Source of the DNA: Ursus arctos | Lineage: Eukaryota; Chordata; Mammalia; Carnivora; Ursidae | Reading direction: 5' to 3' | Assembly: GCF_023065955.2 (NCBI RefSeq) | Contig: NW_026622897.1 | Span: forward strand, 1,555,001 to 1,619,000 | Length of the DNA: 64,000 nucleotides | Part shown: positions 1 through 11,925 of the stretch, one piece after another | Layout: each line of letters begins with the position of its first letter | Position numbering within the stretch: the stretch's first letter is position 1 | Notes under the pieces: model-generated | What the model saw: only the letters and a program-made list of their open reading frames with translations | What the model was told of the DNA's origin: nothing | Databases searched by the model: none | Program-made: the position numbers and the translations under genes

Positions 1-2315
1 GTACGAATTTTATAAATGGAATAATTAAACAATGAGAGGTTATCATTTCTCATGTAGATGACTTTTCACCATCTGTTTCTATGAAACAGTAAATTCTACA
101 ATGGCTGGAAGCTTAAGTAAATATATGTTGTAATTTTAGAGTTTCTCAGCAACTGGAATTGGGGTCAGAAATCTTAACTCCTTGTCAACATACTACCGTT
201 TGTACGGTCCAGTCAGGAGACCAGAAACACGCAAACCACCGCACGATTTCAAGGGGGAAGTTCCGCATGGAGATGACGCTCTGACAGAGGAAGACAAGGT
301 GAGGGCGCCAGTCCGAGACGCCAGGACTCAGGGCCGTGCCTGGGGCACAACAGACGTGGGGGGGAGCCTCTCGGAGCCTGGGGTTCAGACCTCGTGGGAC
401 AAGGTCGTAGTGCAGGCGGCTGGGGACCCGAGAAGTTTCCAGAGTCTCCGCAGTTCCAGACATGCCCAAGCCGGTAGGGGCTCCAGAGCAGGCAGGGGCC
501 GCAGCCAAAACCCGGCAAATACGGATACGATACGGTGGCTTCCAGGAGCCGCCGGGCCGGGGACGCCGCTGTCTCGGGCCCTGTGTTTGCAGCCACACAG
601 GACAGAGACACACACGGGAAACAGGGACTGTAGCGTGGCTGTGCTGGGGTGCTAACCGTGGACTTCATACAAGGGAGTCCGCACGCCGACAGGGCAACGT
701 GCTGCTTTCTAGTTCAACCAAACGCTGGCTTTTAAAATGAAAAGCATTTAGAGAGAAAACTGTGAACCTAGAAATGACAACGTCTCAAAGTTAGAATTCC
801 ACATTCTGAGGTAATTCCCTTCAGAGCTCCTTCATTTGCAAGCTTTCTAGTCTAGTTGCAGGGTGTGTTATTCCAGAATTTACTCAACTCTTCATAACCT
901 CAACGAAGACTTCCTCGAGGTCTATAATTTGCATTTGATTACATTATTTTAGATCAAAGCAAACACAGCACTATACCTTGGCCGAAGCGACAATCATACG
1001 CACGTGATTCCCACGTGTGAGATCAGGGACGAGGGGAGGAGAGGGACAGAGCCTGTGGCTGCAGCCGGCTTACAGGCTTGAGCGGGACCGCAGAGTGGCC
1101 GGAGTCCTCGCCTGGGAGTTAGGACCCCGGGCTCCCAGTCTCCACGACCCCCTCACCTTTGCCGAGACACCCGAGCCCTCGAGCTCTGGTTTTGTGTCTG
1201 TGAAATGCGGGCCGCTGTACGCACGGAGAAGTGTGGCTTGAAGAACACCACCGTACGAGCTAGAGCCAACGCACATGCGAGGAATGGGCGTGGATTGAAA
1301 TGCTCGATCACAGATCACAGTTTTATATGAAACAGTTCACTATGTAGGAATCAAAATTAAGCTGGGAATGATGTGGTTATACTACTTCCCAGTCTTCCAT
1401 TTTCTGGTCTATGTGTGATTGTGTTTCTAGTGTGAAAAGTCCATCTTGTTTTCAGAAGATGAACCACAGCTTAATCAAACGGCTGCCTTCTGTAGAATTT
1501 TGTTCAGAACCAACACAGTATGTGCTGAGCACGTGAGAGCGACTCCAAGTGACAGAGAGATGCCGTGTTCACGCGTCCGTGTCACCGAGGAGAACAGCCA
1601 GCCCCCGTTCAGGAGAGCTGCTCAGCCTGGAAATGGGCTGGAAAGACCCTCGCGTCTCCCTCCCCTAAGGAAGGGGCCGCAGAGCCGAGTCCTTGTCATC
1701 CTGGAGGCGAGGATGCTGAGAGCAGGTGCGTGGACCTCTTCTCCATCTTGACACATATTTGCTGCAGCAGAGTTTCTGGATAGAAGATAACAGTGTCCGT
1801 CAAAATACTTGTGACATTACGTCTTTTCATCGAAAAGTCAGCTCTACAATGAAACAGAGGGCGAGGGGGAGGGGACACTGCTTTGTGACTGACCGTAGGA
1901 GAAATAGTGCCGGGCACTCTTTCAAATGCTTCCTATCGTACTTGGTGTGGTCGGACCATCCCCAGTAAGGTGAGTGAGTCCTCATCGATGACACGATGAG
2001 GTCACGATGACCTGGTCGCTGTGATCTGCGCTTCCCTGTTTACAAGTAAGGTTAAGCGACATTTCTTACGTTTACTGTCCCTTTGTGACTGCCGTGAAAT
2101 GCTGTTTTTATCTTTTGCTCAATTGTTTCTATTTGGTTGTCTTTTCTTAGACATTGCCAAATCAAACTTTTCTACTTGAATGCAGGTTTTCTCAGACTTC
2201 CCTCTGCTTTGTTTTCCCAGAGCAAGGTTCTTAAAAAGAACATTTTTTTCCTTTAAAGTTTTACCTTTTGTTAGTGGAAGGACCACAGATCGCAACCTTA
2301 AGTCAGATAAAGCTA
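1..2315. other. Unique non-coding sequence
   Basis: I recognise no gene or interspersed repeat here. The first 180 bases and 740-1000 are AT-rich; 290-650 and 1020-1280 are GC-rich with many CpG dinucleotides. The open frames of up to 157 codons in the GC-rich part overlap each other on both strands, have biased compositions rich in Arg, Pro and Ser, and show no domain, so I treat them as chance frames. Confidence 0.6.
290..650. other. CpG-rich patch
   Basis: CpG dinucleotides are frequent for bulk mammalian DNA, for example in the clusters around 300-345, 415-435 and 525-575. No TATA box, start codon in good context followed by a sensible frame, or splice-donor pattern marks a promoter. It could be a weak CpG island or simply a GC-rich segment; CpG observed/expected was not computed. 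Confidence 0.4.
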
Positions 2316-2317
2316 TG

Positions 2318-2378
2318 TGCCATCCTGACTTCAGTTGCCTGTCATCTTCTTTATCTGTAAGTTACATGGGCCTAAGAA
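2318..2378 (-). repeat. Possible MIR fragment
   Basis: The run resembling 'cttcagttgcc...catcttctttatctgtaa' matches the antisense of the MIR SINE core, which normally reads like 'cctcagtttcctcatctgtaaaatggg'. Only about 60 bases are recognisable, so the call is tentative. Confidence 0.4.
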
Positions 2379-2379
2379 A

Positions 2380-4555
2380 ACCAGAGCATGCCAGAGTCCG
2401 CTCATCTCTGTGAAAGGAGAAATCAGAACTCCAAAGTGGCTGCAGACAGTTCTGGGAGCCGGGAGGTCCACGGGGGCATCGGCCAGCTAGCTGTGTCGGC
2501 GCATACAGACGGCGCCTCATTCTAGCAGGAGGAGAGACCGTCTCACATGGCGGCTTCCACAACCACCACCAACCCTGACTCGTGTGCTTCCCAAGTTCGC
2601 TCTATCCCAAAGGGTTGCCTCCCCATAGGAATCTAAACAATGAAATGGAGCAGAGAAAGGAAGAACCACCATCTCCTTCAGACACGGTTCCTGGGATTGG
2701 CGCCTCCGCGCTGTGTGCGGAAGAGCATCCGGAGCATGGGGAACGGTCGCGGCCGAGACTCATCAGAAACTCCGTGTGAGCCGTCTGACCGTTTAGACAG
2801 AGGCAGGCCTGAGCTTTGGTGCTCATGATTTTACAGAAACCATTTCCAGGATTGATTTTTTTTTTTTTTAATTGAACTAAACTAGCAACAGGAGAATTCA
2901 GTGGCACAGAATCAGGCTGCTCACAGACAGCTGTTGGTGTAGAGGAAAAAGTTATTCCTAAACCATAAATACAGTCACTTGAGCCTTATAGGGCTGTAAT
3001 AAAGTCCGAAGCCCTACTGCACACCCAAACTCAATTTATAAGCATCTGACACTGACAACGTGTCAAGGATGCTGATTAATTACCTGATTTTGCAAGCCAG
3101 GCATGGACCGGGAGTGATTTTCCTCGACAATGTGCATAGTTGCCGAAGGAAACCGAGCACTCCCGTCCGCCCTGTGTCAGCAGCAGCTCCCACGGGGCCC
3201 GTGTGCACCCACTGCCCTCCGTTTAAGCCTTCAAATTTACTCAGACATAAATGGAATTTGCAAACGTTCAGGATCTATAAATTCTTTATTCTTATTCTTT
3301 CACCTCTTGTTTGTACTTCAGATGATTCAAAAAAGTGAATTTAATTAAAAGTTTGATGGTCGTCACTGAACAATTCAAATATCAATTATATGGAAATGGA
3401 ATCCTCTTTGATGAGTAAATAAGACTAATACTGAAGCATTTTATGACCTTGCAAATTCCAGGCCTTGAGTGTTGCGATGATTCATTCTCAAGTGGCAAAA
3501 AATTCATTATCTTCAATTACATAAGCTAGCATGCATTAAACCGAGCAGAAGAGCTGGAGATGGGTAATGAAATCATCTGTTTTCGCATCTAAAGACTGAG
3601 AGAATTATCCAATGCCTCCCCAATGATATTTTTTGTCTACTTATAAATGCACCATGTTAAATGGAACAGTTACGGATTTGAAATCACTGTTTAATCAAGT
3701 TTGGAAAAACACCTAGAATCTGAATCCCTGGCATTCCCTTCATGGAACCACTGAAGCTCAGAAGGCCACTCTAAGCGGGGTATCCGTGACACATGGCGTG
3801 CTCTAGCCAGCTTGCACTAGCTGGTGAGGGCAGACTGTGCACATTTCCCCCAGTTCTGAATCCAGTGACATCCTACTGGTTGGTTCAGCGTAGCTATGGT
3901 GGGGGTACTTATACCAGAGATCAGCACACACCCTGAATGAGGGCGTTCCCCCCCCCCTTCCTGGAGATAATTGACCAGCATACCGCCAGGTCTACACTGC
4001 CTGACTGGCCAGGGAGCTGCAGAGAGCAACACGTAACAGAGTTGGAAACACTGTAGTCCAGCTTTCTGCACAGAGGGCTTACTTACTGAAAACAAGAAGT
4101 TGAATGCAAGAATGAATCAACACTTTTACTGTCAGTCAGACGACGCAGATAGGGGTAAAGGAGGTGAAGGAGAACGAGGGGGGGGCGACGGGGGTTAGAA
4201 ACTGAACCCATCTGGGTTGTGGAGGAATCGGGTGGCTGAGGAGGTGAGGTGCCGGGTGGGCATGGCTGTCGGAGGGAGGGGTGCTCTCTCAGAGGCCAGG
4301 GGTGGAGAGCAGGCGCACTGCTCGGAGCCCGGTGGGCTCTCCTGTCCTGGAATATCCTTGCAGCATACACCTCTCGGGGGCAGCTTTCCCTGGGGTGTCC
4401 TGGGCCACAGCAGGTTCTTCCCTCCTTTCTCAGGAGGCAGGGAAAGAAGCTTTCACATTGTTTCCATGAAAAGAACAAGACTGCATTTATTGGGAACCTA
4501 TTCACTTCCAGCTAAAGAGAAAGCTCACAAACTGTAGCCAGGAACTTTGGTGTCA
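2380..4555. other. Unique non-coding sequence
   Basis: No gene or clear repeat is visible. The block holds short T and A runs (2858-2870), a run of ten C at 3948-3957 and an AT-rich stretch (3340-3700, listed separately). Frames at 4083-4505 on the minus strand and 4217-4537 on the plus strand overlap each other in GC-rich sequence and look like mutual shadows. Confidence 0.55.
3340..3700. other. AT-rich repeat-free block, candidate conserved element
   Basis: This AT-rich block contains no recognisable transposon and is dense in TAAT/ATTA homeodomain-type cores (for example 'tttaattaaaag' and 'tcaattatatgg'), with 'gctagcatgcatta' around 3527-3538. Such composition is common in distal developmental enhancers. 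Conservation was not tested, so this is only a candidate. Confidence 0.25.
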
Positions 4556-4569
4556 AAACAGATTCCCAG

Positions 4570-4672
4570 GGGCGCCTGGGTGGGTCAGTCGGTTGTGTGT
4601 CTGACTCTTGATCCCAGCTCAGGTCTGGATCTCAGGATCATGAGTTCAAGCCCTGGGTTGCTACTTAAAAAC
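4570..4672 (+). mobile_element. SINEC (tRNA-Lys-derived carnivore SINE), old copy
   Basis: It begins 'ggcgcctgggtgggtcagtc', the tRNA-derived head of the carnivore SINE, continues through the box-B-like part ('gagttcaagccctgg') and ends in an A-rich tail. It lacks the CT-rich and long poly-A parts seen in the younger copies. The 8-base direct repeat AAACAGAT lies before (4556-4563) and after (4673-4680), a weak target-site duplication. The open frame 4547-4861 runs through it and is not a gene. Confidence 0.85.
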
Positions 4673-4680
4673 AAACAGAT

Positions 4681-7425
4681 AAACCAAAGGCCAGATTTCA
4701 AGGAGCTGGAAGCTGCAGAGGGAGCCCTCTCGAAGCTAGTTGGGGGGCAGTGGCCCCCTTCTGCCTCAGCACAGGGTCTGGCTATACCCCCGGGGTCTGG
4801 AGGTGGAAGGATCACTGTATATAAAGATCCCCATTTCTCAGGTGGGTGGTATCTTTTCTAAAAGCAGTTCGCAGCCTTCCTGCCTCTGCTCTCCATGGGA
4901 CTAGTCTCCATTCAGCACCTGTCACTGAGCCACAAAGCAATGGTCCGGGGAATCTGAGAAGCTAGATTAAGGAACACTTGCTCCTCCAAATAGGACTTTG
5001 CTACGATTAAGGCCAAACTGGGAAGCATTAAACCTCCATTCTCCAAAATCCCTCTGATGTGAATCTTCTATCCTGCATCTTTACTTAAACTAAAACCTTG
5101 AGGATTCTTTTGGTTATTCGGGCAATGTGCAAACCACCCCCTCCTCCTCTTTGTCTCCTTACTTCCCAAAGGTCAGAGGAAGGCTCCAACTGCAAAATTC
5201 AAGATGATGCACGCGTGGTAAGGCACCTTAGGCTTGTTTTGCTGCAGGAGAACCCAGAGGAGCGCAGACTAGTGGGCGGGGGAAGGGCTGGGGTGCGTGG
5301 GCAGGCGGTGCAAGTAAGGCCCATCTTAGGACTGGACACGTGGCCAGCAGGGGTGGTAGGACATTTGCTGCCACCAGTCCGTGTCAACAGGGACAGCAGA
5401 CTTGTCCTCTCTCCCCAGGTCGTTGGTGACAAACCGAGCGTTCTCCTTAGCTGAGGATTTGAGAGGGGAGGTGTCAGGAGAGGGCAAGGCTCCAGCCCCG
5501 CTTGAACGAGCTTGTCCGTCAGGCTCATGGAAAGAATCACTACTGTGATTGTTTGGCCTAGAAGGTCATGGGTTAGAAAGGAACCAGGTTTGTAACTAAA
5601 GTACCCATTGTGTCACATTCACGGTAACAGGAGAGGTAGAGCAAGGGCTCTTTCTGCCTCTGGGTACTTCTTGGCCCTATGGTCTGCTTCTCCCCGGGGG
5701 GGTGCTTGCTGCGCTCACATGGCCTTTCTCGTGCGGCAGACAGTGGGGTTCACCCAAGTCGGTCGCTTTCTAAACGTCATTTATAGATGTGTTAGACTCA
5801 CATCGAGGTCACTCCCCCAAATCAGACTTTCTACAAAGCAGAGCGCTAACTTGCTCGACCCTGTGCATTCCATGCATCAGTGGGGACACCTTGGCGATGG
5901 TCAAGGAGAAGGACTTGGACAACTGGATGGCACAGTCAGAGGAGCCGCCTGCCGAGGGAGAGGGAAGCAGGGGGCTGTCCGGGGCTTGTCTCTGTGCGGT
6001 GTTCTCTGGAAATGCCCGGGAGTTCAAACACGATAAGGTGTTTTTCCCCAGCCTGCCACCTCCACACTAGAATTTGGATGGATGGACAGAGGGAAGAGTC
6101 CCTTCTGACCCTCCCCTCAAAAACATGCTCCCACTTGCCATCGGGGGAGAAACAAAGAACGGTGTTTCCTACATGATATTTATAAAGCACTCTTCTTACT
6201 GGGAAGCATTTTAAAAACCCTTGTCTTTCTGAACCTGACCAGGGAGATCCGGTGGTGGTTTCGGTTTTTATTCCCATCCGGACAGAATCGGGAAGTGGGA
6301 AGCCTGCGCAGAAAATGTGGATGGAGCCTGACTTCACGGAGAAAGGGAGAGATGGCTGTTAGCCGAGTATAACATGGACTCCAATTCTGTTTTGCGCGGA
6401 CGGGCAGGGCGTTGATAGAAAAGTTTAAGGCTTGAGCGTGAAGAAACACGTGGAGGGAGAAGCTGCAGAGAGGAAATTACAGGTGGGGTGGCTTTCGTGG
6501 TGGCCTTGTGCCTGGAAGAGAAGATGCTCAGTACTGTCTGCATGGCGGACAAAGAAGGGAGGTGGAACCCTGTGTTGGGTGGTTGAAAGCCAGGCCCGTG
6601 AGGAGCCCATGGAGAGAGGTGGAGAAAGACGCTGTGCGTGTCCGTTTCCTTGCTTTTAGCATCAAGGGCAGAACTTGATACTGTTCCCGGACAGGGCGTC
6701 CACGGGTGGGGGGGGCCTCCAGCCTGCAGACCCAGCTGTCCAGCGATGTCCCCAGGGGACCTCGGTGGCGGGCTTTGGGGGGCCAACTAAAATTGTCCTC
6801 TACACCTCACATTTCAGCATGTTTTTAAAGAGAGATACACTTGGGAGTAGGACAAATGGAGACCAGATTCCAGCTTTCACACGGACAGTGAGGTTCACGG
6901 GGTCTTAGCAGAGTGACCATCACTGGTTTCTTAGTGATGGACACAGTCTTACCACAGAACAGAATGTCCCATGATTTCATAATTTCAAAGTTAATTTGGA
7001 GAAAATAATCAGACCTACAGAAAGTATACGCCACATTTTACATTTCAGAGGAGAACAGAAACATTTAGTCACTTTGCCCTTGAGTGTATTATTCCTGAAA
7101 ACACATTTGACTATTAAAATCTCCACTTGAAAGCAGCAAACACACTCAAGATCACTTCTTTCTGCATATCCTCTGCTTGAGTGCTAGAGACAAACAGATG
7201 ACATTTGGAGAGGCTCTCTTTCTACATTTTAATTGAGGATTTTTTTTTTCCTGTTCCCATCATTGAAAATGAAGAGTGATGAATCATGTCTTGTGATCAA
7301 GACCCATGTCAGAGATTATTGCCCTGACCTTGGGAAAGTTTGTCTGTGTTAATTCAGGTCTCAATGAAGCAAAAATAAACATATGTTCTAGAAAACAGGT
7401 TTTGCTTTAGGAAAAAACCACGATG
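4681..7425. other. Unique non-coding sequence
   Basis: No repeat or gene is recognised. Several overlapping open frames of 90-150 codons occur in both directions between 5098 and 6786, which is what GC-rich non-coding DNA produces; none has a recognisable domain or plausible splice frame. A/T-rich sequence with short homopolymers follows from about 6950. Confidence 0.55.
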
Positions 7426-7440
7426 ACTTTCAAATCTTTG

Positions 7441-7507
7441 GGGTTTTTTAACTTTATTTTTTGTTTTTATTTTTTGAATTATTTTTATTATGTTCAATTA
7501 GCCAACT
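7441..7507 (-). mobile_element. Very short (67 bp) L1 3'-end insertion
   Basis: The sequence is the antisense of a carnivore L1 3' terminus: T-rich tail first, then 'ttatgttcaattagccaact', which is the complement of the 'gttggctaattgaa' motif at L1 3' ends. A direct repeat flanks it: ACTTTCAAATCTTTG at 7426-7440 and ACCTTCAAATCTTTG at 7508-7522 (15 bases, one mismatch). This marks a complete but extremely 5'-truncated retrotransposition event. Confidence 0.75.
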
Positions 7508-7522
7508 ACCTTCAAATCTTTG

Positions 7523-7924
7523 ATCTATAAACTTTCCTGCAACAAATATTATATGTTTTCTTGTGGCAAATAAAGAATGTTAAGCATTCCCAGGTCTTTC
7601 TGGAAACACTGAGCGTGGAGAGGGCATATGAAGTTTCCTGACAAATGCTCATGTGAGTGCACCTGGAGACCACATGCACTCGGTCCCGTAGCCCCTCATG
7701 ACATTACGGCTGCGGCTTGAGAGCACACAGAGCTCTCAGCTTCAAATACCCAGGATAAAGACTGCTGGCAGGGCCAGGCACCAGAACACCAGATAAGCAG
7801 CAAACACTGCACTTGGGAATCGGGTCTTCCTAAGGGGAGCTGGGTTCCATCCCACGGTGACACCTTGTGGAAACCAAGCCCCAAACTCCCCCCCACCCCG
7901 AGTTAGCAGTTTAGCCTTTAGGGA
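7523..7924. other. Unique non-coding sequence
   Basis: Nothing recognisable. The minus-strand frame at 7696-7896 has no domain. Confidence 0.5.
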
Positions 7925-8075
7925 TTATCCTCAATTGTAGCAGCAATAATGTTAATATGTACTGAATGATTATTATGTGCAAGCCACTGTTCTAGATCCT
8001 TTCCACGAGCTCACTTATTCTTCACAATGCCCAGAGCCACGGTTTAAAGAGCACAGAGCCATCGGCAAAGTGACG
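7925..8075 (+). repeat. MIR SINE fragment
   Basis: The stretch 'tgattattatgtgcaagcca' followed by 'ctgttctagatcctttcca' and 'ctcacttattcttcacaatg' matches the MIR core in sense orientation ('..tatgtgccaggcactgttctaagcgcttta..'). Divergence is high, as expected for a pan-mammalian element. Confidence 0.75.
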
Positions 8076-8079
8076 ACGT

Positions 8080-9762
8080 CCTACTACCTGCCGTGTATGG
8101 AGCGCCTGCCACATGCACCTGTCACACGTGTGGTCACGGACCTTACCCCCTGACACCATGTCATCCTCCATCAGGTGTCCAGCAGCAACAACTAAGGGAT
8201 TGTGATGGGCTCAGCAGAAAAGGACGCTCTTAAGAAGAGGCCTGCCTTTTCGGATGTGCCACAGAAAGCTGCAGCAGCAGGCTCCAGACCGAGCTAATGG
8301 GAGTGACCCCGCAGCACGGAAGCCGGTCTGCTGAGAAAAATCGCAGCGGCTGCCGCCAACGCCCAGAGCTCAGCCCGCGCGCCGGCTGCTTCTGTGCGGG
8401 AGAAACGCTACAGCTCGTGGCTGTGCCGCCGTCACTGTCACTGGCATTTCCTCTCCGTGAGATTCAGCGGCTACTGCTCCGCCACCCGTTCTTGCGGGAA
8501 GGGAAGACACTCGAGGGGTGGCATCGGTTGGCTCTCCCCTTGCTGCAAAGTTGGCTATAAAAATAACTATCTAGCATTTTAGCTCCTACCCAGGGAGACA
8601 GCTTGAAGCTCCTACCAATATCTGACACCTAGAAAGAGTGTGGTGGAACGGCAAGTTTCTGCTCACAGTCATTTCACAAGGCAAGCTCTAGTACCCTCAT
8701 TTCCATGGATGGTGGGACCAAGACCCATAAGGGCGAACTGTCTGAGTTTGGGTTCTTGTGCACAAACTCCAAGACGGGCAACTCTGTGCATGGGGTTTAT
8801 TCGCGAGCGCTCTCCAGAGACATCTCTGAGGGAATAAGAAGAGGTGCTGGGTTGAGGGAAAAGCTAATCTTCAATGCTGTCACTACCGAGGCCTCAGTCC
8901 TGCATGGAGCACCACTGTTGGGGTGACAACAGAACTGTCCCATATTAAGGCAAGTGCACAAAGCCTTGTCTCTCTGGATAAGCCAGTTTGGGGCACTGAG
9001 GGCACAAAACCCCAGATGGAGTAGTTTCCTGTGGTTAAAAGGATGCGAGTTATTGTTTTATTTTTGTAATGGCAATGGAATCACCAATTCGACACTAATT
9101 CCCATGAAAGTACTAGGAGAGCAATAGTGGTCCTCATGTACCTTCCCACGGTGGACCCTACAGGAGCTAGTCTGAGGGTGTGGAGAACCTGGAGCCCTCA
9201 TGCGTTGCGCTTGCTCTGGGAAAGTTGGGCAGTGCCTCATGCTTGAAGCCCATTGTGGCCCCGTCTCCCTCTCCCAGCCCTCTAATGATTCCGTACCATG
9301 TAAATCTCTTCCTGCTAAAATATTTACGGAGATTTTAATTTCATGAACTGATGCCTGACTGGTAGACCTTATAGGACAAGAACAAGGATGAGGACGGTCC
9401 TTCCTCCCCTGGACCACTTCACTTAGTTCTGGGTATGATGCACTGAGGAAAGGGGATCACTGGATCCATCCAGAGGACAGTGACCAAGGCAGTGACCGAC
9501 TGGAAACCATGGCAACTGAGAAGCGTTGAAGGCACTTGGCGAAATTTGCAAGGGACGGAATGGCTGCTTTTGAATATTTGAAGCACTCAGGGTAGAAGAC
9601 CTCTGCAGTAATAGGAATAACTAGGAGAATTTGGGGGACACGTGAAAGGAAGCAAGTTCTGACTGTCAGCTTGCCTTGCAGGAGGAGTTCAACCAGAGAG
9701 TGACGACCCCTTGATGGAAAAGCCCTAGCAAAGATCCAGGGATTCTGAAGGGAGCACGTGTC
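8080..9762. other. Unique non-coding sequence
   Basis: No gene or repeat is recognised. The 8300-8480 part is CpG-rich and gives two overlapping frames (87 and 62 codons) without domains. The minus-strand 119-codon frame at 9058-9417 is also featureless. Confidence 0.55.
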
Positions 9763-9778
9763 GAACCAGATTATCTTA

Positions 9779-9976
9779 TTTATTTATTTTTTTAAGATTT
9801 TATTTATTTATGTGACAGAGAGACAGCCAGTGAGAGAGGGAACACAGCAGGGGAGTGAGAGAGGAAGAAGCAGGCTCCCAGCGGAGGAGCCCGATGTGGG
9901 GCTCGATCCCGGAACGCCGGCATCACGCCCTGAGCCGAAGGCAGACGCTTTAACGACTACGCTACCCAGGCGCCCC
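9779..9976 (-). mobile_element. SINEC young subfamily A copy 1
   Basis: This is a full-length carnivore SINE in antisense: T-rich tail, 'aagattttatttatttatgt', 'gacagagagacagccag', then the tRNA-like part ending 'gctacccaggcgcccc'. The flanks carry a 16-base target-site duplication with one mismatch, GAACCAGATTATCTTA at 9763-9778 and GAACCAGATGATCTTA at 9977-9992. It shares diagnostic bases with the copy at 11718-11910 ('ctcccagcggagga', 'gctttaacgact') that differ from the copies at 50375 and 62135. The frames 9758-10075 and 9808-10071 are SINE translations. Confidence 0.97.
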
Positions 9977-9992
9977 GAACCAGATGATCTTA

Positions 9993-10349
9993 AAGTGGAG
10001 AGCACGCCAGCAGCGGACGCCCGAGCTGGCCTCCATGATGCCATAAAACAGATGAATTCCGTCACCCACACCTAGGATTCAAGATTTCTGTCTAGATTCA
10101 CATACGCACTTAAAATGTCAGGTTTTCTTAGGGAAAAATTAAAAGAACGTGGTAACAGTGGGCGTCTCCTTTGGAAACAAGTGGTGTTGCGAAGAACATA
10201 CCACTTCCTTCAGACAGGGCAAGAAATTTGTAATTCACCACAATCCCACTATTCTCAACAGTTTTGGCCTTGTTGTTGTGCTAGCTGCCTGAACCTGAAT
10301 TTGCTGCCTCTGGGTCGCCAAGCCTAGGGTTCTCGGATCCTTTGATGGA
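9993..10349. other. Unique non-coding sequence
   Basis: Nothing recognisable; no gene signal. Confidence 0.5.
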
Positions 10350-10545
10350 TGATTCAGGGTCCAGTTCAAATGCTTTCTCTACTAAGGAAGCTTCTCCTAC
10401 TCCTTTCTATGTTCTGACTCCCTTCCATGAACCCCTCCAGCTCATTCAAATGGCATTTACCACCCTCAGCATTTTCTTGCAATCTTCCAGTAAGATAAGT
10501 AGATGCTTGAGGTCAGGGTCTCACGTAGAAGAGGCGTCCATAGAC
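10350..10545 (+). repeat. L2 LINE 3'-region fragment
   Basis: 'ggtccagttcaaatgctttctc' followed by 'aaggaagcttctcc' and a pyrimidine-rich part ending near 'gcttgaggtcagggtct' follows the order of the L2 3' region ('..tcaaatgtcaccttctc..gaggccttccctgac.. ..ctccatgagggcaggg..'). Divergence is high. Confidence 0.55.
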
Positions 10546-10899
10546 AGGTGCTCCAAACATGCCCTGCGTGGACGGTTAATGCTGCCCTTTGCCAAACTGG
10601 TTAATTTTGTTGCAGCTTAGAAATAGCCCACTCTATACAAGAGAAAGCTTGCCTGCTTTTGTTTAGAACTGCAAAGGTTCTTTTTGAAATTGAGTTTTAT
10701 TTCCCCCTGGAATTGTGCACTCTTGAAACAAGTCTGAAGAAGTAACTTAAATTACAGACTATGGAACCTCCTAGTTCTCAGTCATGTCACCAGGCCGCAT
10801 CTGAAGGCATCTTTGCCATGGAAATCTGTAAATTACTTTCCCTCACTGAGAAATCTGGGCATAAGACTGTCTCCTTCCTTTTTATGTTTTTCTCTTTGA

Positions 10900-11575
10900 A
10901 TATTTTAATTAAGTTTTATTTAAATTCCAATTAGTTAACATACAGTTTCAGTTTCAGATGCACAATATAGTAACTTCACACGTCCATACGTCACCCGGGG
11001 CTCATCAGGACAGGTGCACTAAGCCTTCCCCATCACCTGTTTCCCCATCACTGCCCCCTCCCCGGCCACCTGCCTCCCCTTTGGTCACCATCAGTGTGTT
11101 CTCTGTCATTAAGCCTCTGGTTCTTGGTTTGTCTCATCTTCTCTCCCATGTTCATTTGTTTTAAATTAAATTCTTAAATACCACATATGAGCAAAATCCA
11201 CATATGAGTAAAATCATATGGAATTTGTCTTTTGCTGATTTTTTTTCACTTAGCATAATATCCTCTTGGTCTGTCTGTGTTGTCATAAATGGCGAGAACT
11301 CATCTTTTTTGTGGCTGAGTAGTATTCCATTACACACACGGGCAGGCGCACACCCCCCCCCCCATCTTCTTTATCCATTCAACCATCGGTGGGCAGTTGG
11401 GCTGCTTCCATAATGTGGCCGTTGTAAATAATGTTGCAGTGAACATGAGGGTGCACGCATCCGAGTAACTGTTCTTGTATTTTCTGAGTAAATACCTAGT
11501 AGCACGATTGTTGGATCGTGGGGTAGCTCTATTTTTAACTTTCCGAGGCACCTCACACTGTCCTCCAGAGAGCAG
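10900..11575 (-). mobile_element. L1 3' end (ORF2 end plus 3' UTR), 5'-truncated
   Basis: Read on the minus strand this is the last part of L1 ORF2 and the 3' UTR. Landmarks on the plus strand are 'ttagttaacatacag' near the 3' terminus, 'ttcacttagcataatatcct', 'gagtagtattccatta', 'catcttctttatccattcaa', 'gttgtaaataatgttgcagt' and 'ctatttttaactttccgagg'. A run of eleven C (11353-11363) sits where this L1 family usually has a TA/CA-rich tract. The copy is 5'-truncated near 11575. The open frames inside are not coding. Confidence 0.9.
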
Positions 11576-11717
11576 ACTGCCTCACTCCTTATGCCTGAAG
11601 TTTAATCTGAATTTATAAATGCAAATCAATTTCAGTGTTATTGTATAGACATTACTTTCTCAAAGCACAATCAGTTTTGGGGGAGGAGGCAGGTCAACAA
11701 TTTGTTGTTTTTGATTT

Positions 11718-11910
11718 TTTTTTTTTAAGATTTTATTTATTTATGTGACAGAGAGACAGCCAGTGAGAGAGGGAACACAGCAGGGGGAGTGGGACAGGAA
11801 GAAGCAGGCTCCCAGCGGAGGAGCCTGATGTGGGACTCGATCCCGGAACGCCAGGATCACACCCTGAGCCGAAGGCAGACGCTTTAACGACTGCGCTACC
11901 CAGGCGCCCC
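11718..11910 (-). mobile_element. SINEC young subfamily A copy 2
   Basis: This full-length antisense carnivore SINE is very similar to the copy at 9779-9976. A perfect 15-base target-site duplication, TGTTGTTTTTGATTT, lies at 11703-11717 and 11911-11925. It has 'gctttaacgactgcgctacc' near the tRNA-derived end, like its sister copy. Confidence 0.97.
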
Positions 11911-11925
11911 TGTTGTTTTTGATTT

